DNA of 64,000 bases from Brachybacterium kimchii (GTDB lineage: Bacteria > Actinomycetota > Actinomycetes > Actinomycetales > Dermabacteraceae), in NCBI RefSeq assembly GCF_023373525.1, contig NZ_CP097218.1, forward strand, positions 2,046,001-2,110,000. Reading direction: 5' to 3'. The position numbers were made by a program, and so were the translations under genes. The notes under the pieces are model-generated. The model did not search any database, was not told the origin of the DNA, and was given only the letters and a program-made list of their open reading frames with translations. This document shows positions 1-5,793 of the stretch, one piece after another (the first letter of the stretch is position 1; every line of letters starts with the position of its first letter).

Positions 1-447
1 AGCCTCAAGAGCTCGCACGCGGACTTCCCGACCGAGGTCGGCGCCGTGATCGACCGGCCCGCCTACCTCGGCGGCCTCACCGGCATGGAGAACCTTCTCG
101 ACCTGGCCCGGATTCGTCGCGTGGTCTCCCGGGACCAGGTCGCCGAGGCGATGGAGAAGGTCGGCCTGAACCCCGGCACGCAGCAGAAGGTGCGGAACTA
201 CTCGTTGGGCATGAAGCAGAAACTCTCGATCGCTCAGGCGTTCATGGAAGATCAGCGGCTCATCATCTTGGACGAGGCGTTCAACGGCCTCGACGACTCG
301 AGCGTCGAGCGCATCAGGTCACTCCTGCACGAGCTCCAGGAGGACGGGCGGACCATTCTCCTGACGAGCCACAACCAAGGCGACATCGACGCCGTCTGCG
401 ACGATGTCTGGAAGATCGATCAGGGACAACTGCATCGCGTGAGATGA
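1..447 (+). CDS. ABC transporter ATP-binding protein, C-terminal part (5' end outside window)
   Basis: The reading frame is open from base 1 and ends at TGA 445-447; the Walker A part lies upstream of the window. Visible are the signature NYSLGMKQK, the Walker B LIILDEAFNGLD and the H-loop LLTSHNQGDID, in the order normal for an ABC ATPase. The LGMKQKL signature and short C-terminus resemble BcrA/MutF-type ATPases, which drive export or removal of lipid-II-binding peptides; that assignment is an inference from motif style. It couples ATP hydrolysis to a membrane partner that is not in this window. No permease follows: the next 650 bases carry only remnants, so the transporter operon either ends here or has been cut. 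Confidence 0.85.
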   Translation, partial: SLKSSHADFPTEVGAVIDRPAYLGGLTGMENLLDLARIRRVVSRDQVAEAMEKVGLNPGTQQKVRNYSLGMKQKLSIAQAFMEDQRLIILDEAFNGLDDSSVERIRSLLHELQEDGRTILLTSHNQGDIDAVCDDVWKIDQGQLHRVR

Positions 448-536
448 GGCGGAGCCGGGCCGGGGCGCTAGTGGCCACCCGTGGCCTCGGTCTCCTCCAC
501 GGGGACAACGTAGAGCGGCCCGTCGCCCGCGGCTGA

Positions 537-836
537 GATGATGGCGTCACGCTCGGCGAGTTCTTCACCATCTCCTCCATCAACGTGGCCCGGGCCGCCG
601 TGCGCGCGGCCTCGCGACGGGTCGAGGACCCGTGGACGCCGATGGAGGTGGGAAGCCACGACCCCGAGGGCTTCTACCGGATCTTCGTCAGGGTCGCCGG
701 CCGGGAGGTCGAAGTGGACGACGAGTCCGTGAAGGCCTGCCTCGCGGGCGATCTCGACGCCGAGGACCTCGTGGGCCGGGTGGCCGACGCGATCGTCTCA
801 GCGGTCCGCGCCGGGCGCGGAGCGGCGTCGCACTGA
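537..836 (+). pseudogene. Possible coding remnant (unrecognised)
   Basis: An open frame runs from just after a stop at 534 to TGA 834-836, but the first start codon (GTG 585) lacks a clear ribosome binding site. The translation has ordinary protein-like composition (GFYRIFVRVAGREVEVDDES, then DLVGRVADAIVSAVRAG), unlike the arginine- and proline-rich antisense frames nearby. I do not recognise it. On the opposite strand, about 468-560 also reads like the C-terminal end of a protein (ELAERDAIISAAGDGPLYVV). Two apparently truncated reading frames facing away from each other suggest decayed genes at an island edge rather than one intact gene. Confidence 0.25.
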
Positions 837-991
837 CCGGGCGGGCGGCCCAGCGAGTCCGCATCTACTCCGCACATTCAGCAGCGGACACCTGCAGGCC
901 CTGGTAGACGATTGGGCCGCTGACCTGCGGTCGCGAAGCCGGTAGCGCTCGGCGAAGACCTGCGAAGGGACCCCCTCTCACTCGAAAGGTC

Positions 992-1016
992 ACCGGATCG
1001 ACGCCGGTCGGAGCCA
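992..1016 (+). other. tRNA 3'-end fragment, possible attachment-site remnant
   Basis: The bases form a T-arm with a 5-bp stem (ACCGG/CCGGT, 992-996 and 1004-1008) closing a 7-nt loop ATCGACG. A 7-nt acceptor-strand-like segment CGGAGCC (1009-1015), an A and then CCCC follow. This is the geometry of the 3' end of a tRNA. No matching 5' acceptor strand GGCTCCG, anticodon arm or D-arm occurs in the preceding 100 bases, so it is not a complete tRNA gene. Such 3' fragments are left when elements integrate by site-specific recombination into tRNA genes. Confidence 0.5.
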
Positions 1017-1021
1017 CCCCC

Positions 1022-1057
1022 AGAGGCCCTCATGCGCACGCGTGAGGGCCTCTTCTC
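1022..1057 (+). terminator. Strong hairpin after the tRNA fragment
   Basis: A perfect 11-bp inverted repeat, AGAGGCCCTCA (1022-1032) with TGAGGGCCTCT (1043-1053), encloses a 10-nt loop and is followed by a short pyrimidine stretch (TCTC). This is the kind of intrinsic terminator that follows tRNA genes, and it sits 6 nt after the tRNA-like 3' end. It would also insulate the flavin reductase gene from upstream transcription. Confidence 0.7.
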
Positions 1058-1119
1058 ATGCGCTCCCGCCGGCGCAGCTCGACGCCTCCCGCGCGTGCTG
1101 GACGTGCTGGAATGGCCGG

Positions 1120-1725
1120 GTGACACATTTCTACCGCCCGTCCGAGGGGCACCGGCTCCCCCACGACCCGTTCAACGCCATCGTGGCACCGCGGCCCATC
1201 GGGTGGATCGCCACCGTCGACGCGCACGGCGGGAGGAACCTCGCGCCGTACTCGTTCTTCAACGCCCTGAACTACCGGCCCCCGCTGGTCGGCTTCTCCA
1301 GCAACGGCTGGAAGCACACCGTGGCCAACTGCGAGGCGACCGGGGAGTTCACCTGGAACCTGGTCTCGCGCGCGCAGGCCGAGCAGATGAACGCCACGTC
1401 GACCACCGCCGAGGTCGACGAGTTCGACACCGCGGGCATCGTCACCGCCCCCTCGATCGAGGTCGGGGCCCCACGAGTGGCCGCCTCACCCGTGAGCTTC
1501 GAGTGCAGGGTCACGCAGATCATCGACCTGCGGACCTCGGCCGGCGGCCCCTCGGGCTCGTGGTTCACCGTGGGCGAGGTCGTGGGCGTGCACCTGGAGG
1601 AGTCCGTCCTGGTGGACGGCGTCTTCGACACGGTCGCGGCCGACCCGGTGCTGCGCGGCGGCGGGCCCACGGCGTACTTCGGCATCGATCGTGCGCAGCG
1701 GTTCGACATGCGCCGGCCGGACTGA
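1120..1725 (+). CDS. Flavin reductase family protein (FMN-binding split barrel)
   Basis: The product of about 201 aa matches the flavin reductase-like domain. It starts THFYRPSEGH, has the family hallmark DPFNAIVAPRPIGWIATVD (about residues 16-34), then NLAPYSFFNALNYRPP and GSWFTVGEVVGVHLEE. Members bind FMN and either reduce flavin with NAD(P)H for partner oxygenases or have unassigned activity; the substrate here is unknown. I chose the GTG at 1120 because family members begin close to this motif; the open frame continues upstream through the terminator hairpin, which is unlikely to be coding. The gene stands alone, convergent with the Mrp operon (25 bases apart). Confidence 0.85.
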   Translation: MTHFYRPSEGHRLPHDPFNAIVAPRPIGWIATVDAHGGRNLAPYSFFNALNYRPPLVGFSSNGWKHTVANCEATGEFTWNLVSRAQAEQMNATSTTAEVDEFDTAGIVTAPSIEVGAPRVAASPVSFECRVTQIIDLRTSAGGPSGSWFTVGEVVGVHLEESVLVDGVFDTVAADPVLRGGGPTAYFGIDRAQRFDMRRPD

Positions 1726-1750
1726 GCGGACGCCCGGACGAGCCCTGCCC

Positions 1751-2353
1751 TCAGATGCCGTCCTCGTTGCGGCCGCGCCGCTCGACGACGTCCTCGAGCT
1801 CCTTCTCGGTCTCGTCCTCGAGGTCGATGTCGAGGTCCAGCGAGGTGGGGCCGCTCTCGTCCTCGGGCTCGTCCCAGTTCGAGAGGTTCGAGAGGTCCGC
1901 GTGCTCGTGTGCGCCGCCCACCACGTTCTCGGGGAAGCGCTCGGGGTGCTCCTCCTCCCCCAGGTGCGGGCCCTGGGTCTCGTCGACGAAGCCGTCCTCG
2001 TCGTCGTCCTCGTCGAACGTCGCCGCGAGGCGCGGGGTGAGCTCGTCGATCGTGTAGGCGCTGCCGGAGACGAAGCCGCGGCGGAACGCGGCCCGCCCCA
2101 CCATCGTGCTCGAGACCGTCACGGTGGCCATCTGCGCGAGCATCACCAGCAGCATCGAACCGGCGATCGTCCAGCTCCCGGCGATCAGAGCCGTCCCGGC
2201 GAGGACGAGCAGCAGGCCGACGGTCTGGGGCTTGGAGACGGCGTGCATGCGCCGCAGCACGTCGCTGAAGCGCTCGAGGCCGATCGAGGCGACCAGGGCG
2301 AACAGCGCGCCGAGCGCGATGAGCCCCAGTCCGATCACGTCCATCGCGCTCAT
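1751..2353 (-). CDS. mrpG: Na+/H+ antiporter subunit MrpG
   Basis: Last gene of the Mrp operon. The first ~105 residues carry the MrpG/MnhG family pattern: three membrane helices, with SIGLERFSDVLRRMHAVSKPQT between helices 1 and 2. The protein is 200 aa, whereas family members are usually about 110-130 aa. The extra ~90 residues form a very acidic tail (FDEDDDEDGFVDE; LDLDIDLEDETEKELEDVVE) with no membrane segment. MrpG is a small essential subunit of the multi-subunit Na+/H+ antiporter in the cytoplasmic membrane. Its ATG overlaps the TGA of mrpF (ATGA), indicating translational coupling. Confidence 0.9.
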   Translation of the reverse strand: MSAMDVIGLGLIALGALFALVASIGLERFSDVLRRMHAVSKPQTVGLLLVLAGTALIAGSWTIAGSMLLVMLAQMATVTVSSTMVGRAAFRRGFVSGSAYTIDELTPRLAATFDEDDDEDGFVDETQGPHLGEEEHPERFPENVVGGAHEHADLSNLSNWDEPEDESGPTSLDLDIDLEDETEKELEDVVERRGRNEDGI

Positions 2354-3090
2354 CGGTCCTCACCCCCGAACTCGCCGCCGCGGCCGTCGAGTCCCGGGGC
2401 GCCCGGCCCGGGCTCCTCGGCGCCGTCGTCGGCCTCGTGCACGTCGAGGCCGGAGGAGTGGGAGCCGGCGGCCGGGCCCGGCAGCCGCGGCGCCGCGCCT
2501 CCCGCGACGGCGTGAGGGCCGACGGGATGCGCGGCAGAGCGCGGACCCGGGCCGTCGTCGGTGAACGGGGCACGGGCCACCGGGGCCTCGTCGGCCTCCT
2601 CGCCGCCCGCGTCCGCACCGGACTCCGCCGCGACGCGCTCCGCGGCATCCGGCTCCGCCCCGGCACCCGCGGCGTCGACCGCCTCCTCGACGGCGCCCTG
2701 GGCGTCCGTGCCCTCCGCGTCGGCGGCCTCCGCGCTGGGCGGGTCCGAGGAGAGCGTGTCCGACTGCAGCGCGTCGGGGTCCTCCGGCGGGCGGGCCACG
2801 CCGGACCTGACCCGGTCGCGGGAGACGAAGCGGGCGACGGCGAGCGTGCCGACGAAGGCGAGCGCGGTCAGCCCGAGCATCGGCGCCACCGCGTAGCTCG
2901 TCCCCGTCGCCGCCGTGTACAGGGCCATCCCCGCGACCACCAGGACGATGAGCATGTCCGAGGCGACGGCGCGGTCCAGGATCGTCGGGCCGACGATCAT
3001 CCGGTGCACGGCCGGCAGAGCGGCGAGCGCGAGGATCCCCGCGATCACCATCAGCACCACGTCGAGCGCGTCCGCGTTCCCGGCGATCAT
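2350..3090 (-). CDS. mrpF: Na+/H+ antiporter subunit MrpF with long acidic extension
   Basis: Residues 1 to about 92 are MrpF: three helices with the family motif RMIVGPTILDRAVASDMLIV. The 246-aa product is far longer than the usual ~90 aa. Residues ~93-246 are a low-complexity Ala/Asp/Glu/Pro/Gly tail (for example DAEGTDAQGAVEEAVDAAGA) with no helix long enough to cross the membrane, presumably cytoplasmic and disordered. The start ATG at 3090 overlaps the mrpE stop, as elsewhere in this operon. MrpF, together with E and G, is needed for assembly of the Mrp complex. The tail may be a lineage feature, since mrpC and mrpG also carry one. Confidence 0.9.
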   Translation of the reverse strand: MIAGNADALDVVLMVIAGILALAALPAVHRMIVGPTILDRAVASDMLIVLVVAGMALYTAATGTSYAVAPMLGLTALAFVGTLAVARFVSRDRVRSGVARPPEDPDALQSDTLSSDPPSAEAADAEGTDAQGAVEEAVDAAGAGAEPDAAERVAAESGADAGGEEADEAPVARAPFTDDGPGPRSAAHPVGPHAVAGGAAPRLPGPAAGSHSSGLDVHEADDGAEEPGPGAPGLDGRGGEFGGEDR

Positions 3091-3623
3091 CGCAGCCCCG
3101 CCCCCTCGAGCACCTCGCCGCGGGCGAGTGCCCGCAGCAGGCGCAGCTCCTGGCGCCGGGCCCGCTCGCGCGCCTGCTCGGCGCCCTCCTCGTCGCCCAC
3201 GCCGATGACGTGCAGGAACAGGGTCCCCGTGGCGCGCTGCGCCTCGACGACCACGGACCCGGGGATCAGCGTGGACAGCGCCGCGGTGAAGGTGAGGAAC
3301 AGGTCGGAGCGGGAGGCGAGCTCCACGGCGATCACGGCCGTGGGCGGCTCCGGGCCGGGCCGCACCGCCCACCAGGCGATCTGCACCGCCGAGACGGTCA
3401 TGTCCCACAGGAACCGCGCCACCAGCCACACGAAGGCGAGCGGGCGCACCGTCACCTCGCGCGCCATCGACGGCAGCGGGAAGAGCACGTAGACGAGCAC
3501 GGCGACGACCAGGCCGCCCAGCACGTCGGACGCCGAGAAGCCGCCCCACAGCAGGCACCAGAACACGGTCGCGACCAGCAGGCCCAGCCAGCGGCTCGGC
3601 AGCTCGCGCAGCATCCCCCTCAT
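3087..3623 (-). CDS. mrpE: Na+/H+ antiporter subunit MrpE
   Basis: A 178-aa protein with the MrpE/MnhE pattern: two or three N-terminal helices (LGLLVATVFWCLLWGGFSAS; LGGLVVAVLVYVLFPLP), then ARFLWDMTVSAVQIAWWAVRP and the conserved TLIPGSVVVEAQ motif. MrpE supports assembly and stability of the antiporter in the membrane. The ATG at 3623 overlaps the TGA of mrpD; an open frame continues upstream inside mrpD but is only the shadow of that gene. The length is typical for the family. Confidence 0.92.
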   Translation of the reverse strand: MRGMLRELPSRWLGLLVATVFWCLLWGGFSASDVLGGLVVAVLVYVLFPLPSMAREVTVRPLAFVWLVARFLWDMTVSAVQIAWWAVRPGPEPPTAVIAVELASRSDLFLTFTAALSTLIPGSVVVEAQRATGTLFLHVIGVGDEEGAEQARERARRQELRLLRALARGEVLEGAGLR

Positions 3624-5188
3624 CGCTCCTCCACCCGCGTGCCGTCGTCGCCGATGCGCCAGGCGAGCTGGTCGGCCGCGTCGTCGCCGAGCACCGCGCT
3701 CACGTAGGGGCTGCGGTCCAGCACCGAGCGGGCCGCCTCGTCGGCGAAGTGCATGAGCGGTCCGGCGAGCACGGTCAGCAGCAGCGAGACCACGACGAGG
3801 GCCCCGGTCGCGCCGTACATGAGGGCCGGCACGCTCTCGCCGTCCCGCTCGATGTCCGCGCCCTGCGGCGCCTTCTGCCAGAACGCGCGGTTCCAGATCT
3901 TCGCGATCGCGTACAGCGTGAGCAGGCTCGTCACCACGCTGATCACGACCAGGATCCACGAGGCCGTGTTGCCGCGCGCGATGCCTGCCTCCACGAGACC
4001 CACCTTGCCCAGGAAGCCGGAGAAGGGCGGGATGCCCGAGAGGTTCATCGCGGGCACGAAGAAGATGATCGCGAGCAGCGGCGCGGCCTTCGCGAGACCT
4101 CCCAGGCGCCCCAGGTTCGTGGTGCCGGCGCGGTGCTCGATGAGCCCGGCGGCCAGGAACAGCGTCGACTGCACGGTGATGTGGTGGGCGACGTAGTAGA
4201 TGGTCGAGGCGATCGCGAGGCGGGTGGTGACGCCGATGCCGAACAGCATGAAGCCCATGTGCGAGACCAGGGTGAAGGACAGCACGCGCTTGAGGTCCGT
4301 CTGCGCGACCGCGCCCAGGATCCCGATCACGAGGCTCGCCCCGGCGGCCGCGAGCAGCAGGGTCTCCAGCTGCGAGGCCGGGAACAGCAGGGTCTCCAGC
4401 CGGATGATCGCGTAGATGCCGACCTTCGTGAGCAGCCCCGCGAACACGGCCGTGACCGGCGCGGGCGCCGTCGGGTACGAGTCGGGCAGCCACGCGCTCA
4501 GCGGGAAGATCGCGGCCTTGATCGCGAAGGCGACCAGCAGCATCAGCTCGAGCCCCATGCGCGTGGAGTCCGGCAGCTGGTCCAGGCGCACGGCCAGCTC
4601 GGCCAGGTTCACCGTGCCCACCGCCGCGTACACCGCGGCGATGCCGGCCAGGAAGATCACCGAGCTCAGCAGCGAGACGATCACGTAGGTGGTCGCGGCG
4701 CGGATACGGCTCGCGGACCCGCCCAGGGTGAGCAGCACGTAGCTCGCGGCCAGCAGGATCTCGAAGCTCACGTAGAGGTTGAACAGATCCCCCGCGAGGA
4801 AGGCGTTGGAGACGCCGGCGACCAGCACCAGATAGGTCGGATGGTAGATCGCGACAGGAGTGCGCTCGGTGTTCTCGCTGACGGACTGCGCGCTGGAGTA
4901 CACGAGCACGGCGAGGGTGACGATGCTCGAGACGACGAGCATGAGGGCCGTCAGCCGGTCGGCGACCAGCACGATCCCCAGGCGCGGGGTCCAGCTCGCG
5001 ATCTGCAGCACGAGCGTGCCGTCGACGGTGACGCGGTAGCCGATGGCGAGGGCGACCGCGAGGATCGCGACCAGGGTCGTCGTGGAGACCGCGCGCTGCA
5101 GCACGGCGTGGTGGCGCAGGATCAGGGTGAACGCGGCGCCGCCGAGCGGCAGCACCACGGGCAGGGCGAGGAGCAGGGCGACGCTCAT
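3620..5188 (-). CDS. mrpD: Na+/H+ antiporter subunit MrpD (NuoM/N-like)
   Basis: A 522-aa polytopic membrane protein of the proton-translocating antiporter family related to complex I subunits NuoL/M/N. Visible motifs are NLYVSFEILLAASYVLLTLG (containing the conserved Glu of the ion path), AIFPLSAWLPDSYPTAPAPVTAVFAGLLTKVG (conserved Lys and Pro) and the VLSFTLVSHMGFMLFGIG region. With MrpA it forms the ion-translocating core, exchanging cytoplasmic Na+ for external H+ and so serving alkaline pH and salt tolerance. The ATG at 5188 overlaps the mrpC stop (ATGA). Confidence 0.95.
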   Translation of the reverse strand: MSVALLLALPVVLPLGGAAFTLILRHHAVLQRAVSTTTLVAILAVALAIGYRVTVDGTLVLQIASWTPRLGIVLVADRLTALMLVVSSIVTLAVLVYSSAQSVSENTERTPVAIYHPTYLVLVAGVSNAFLAGDLFNLYVSFEILLAASYVLLTLGGSASRIRAATTYVIVSLLSSVIFLAGIAAVYAAVGTVNLAELAVRLDQLPDSTRMGLELMLLVAFAIKAAIFPLSAWLPDSYPTAPAPVTAVFAGLLTKVGIYAIIRLETLLFPASQLETLLLAAAGASLVIGILGAVAQTDLKRVLSFTLVSHMGFMLFGIGVTTRLAIASTIYYVAHHITVQSTLFLAAGLIEHRAGTTNLGRLGGLAKAAPLLAIIFFVPAMNLSGIPPFSGFLGKVGLVEAGIARGNTASWILVVISVVTSLLTLYAIAKIWNRAFWQKAPQGADIERDGESVPALMYGATGALVVVSLLLTVLAGPLMHFADEAARSVLDRSPYVSAVLGDDAADQLAWRIGDDGTRVEER

Positions 5189-5793
5189 GCGCGGTCCTCC
5201 TGATCCTCGGTCGGGTGTTCGGGCTGGTTCTCGGTCTGGTCCTCGGGCTGGTCCTCGGCCTCGTCGGCCTCCGTGTAGTCCTGCGGCACGTCCTGATCGC
5301 CCGTGAGGTCCTCTCCCAGCGGGTTCTCCTCCTCCTCGGGGGCGCGCAGACCCTGGGACGCCTGGAGGGCGCCGCGCCGGGCGTCCTCGTCGAGGGCGTC
5401 GGCCCAGCCCACCTCGATGCCCTGCCCGGTGCGGGCGCGGGAGCGGCGCAGCACGCGGCGGTCCTCGACGTCGTCGGGCACCTCGTCGTGGCCGAACAGC
5501 TGCCAGGCCCGGTAGGCCAGCGCCATCACGAACGCGGTCACCCCCAGGGTGATGACGATCGCCGTGAGCACCATCGCGAAGGGCAGCGGATCGGTCATCC
5601 GCTCCGGGTCGTCGGACCCCTCGAAGGGCGGCGAGCCCCACGGCCCCGCGGCGAGGATGAACAGGAGGTTCACCCCGTTGCCGAGCAGCACGAAGCCCAG
5701 GATGATGCGGGTCAGGGTGCGCTCGAGCACGAGGTAGACGCCGCAGGCGATGAGGACACCTGCGGTGAGGACGAGGGCGAGGCTCACGGTCAT
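5185..5793 (-). CDS. mrpC: Na+/H+ antiporter subunit MrpC (NuoK-like)
   Basis: Residues 1-110 contain three helices and the NuoK/MrpC signature GFVLLGNGVNLLFILAAG and DPLPFAMVLTAIVITLGVTAFVMAL. The protein is 202 aa; residues ~115-202 form a hydrophilic, strongly acidic tail ending in imperfect repeats of the type EDQPEDQTENQPEHPTEDQE. MrpC is part of the membrane antiporter core. The start codon overlaps the mrpA stop, so translation is coupled. Long tails of the same character on mrpF and mrpG make this operon unusual. Confidence 0.93.
   Translation of the reverse strand: MTVSLALVLTAGVLIACGVYLVLERTLTRIILGFVLLGNGVNLLFILAAGPWGSPPFEGSDDPERMTDPLPFAMVLTAIVITLGVTAFVMALAYRAWQLFGHDEVPDDVEDRRVLRRSRARTGQGIEVGWADALDEDARRGALQASQGLRAPEEEENPLGEDLTGDQDVPQDYTEADEAEDQPEDQTENQPEHPTEDQEDRA

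Noticed and set aside
468-659. A 63-aa minus-strand gene
   Set aside because: Only the last ~30 residues look protein-like; the N-terminal half is Arg/His/Gly-rich antisense sequence. Treated as a remnant.
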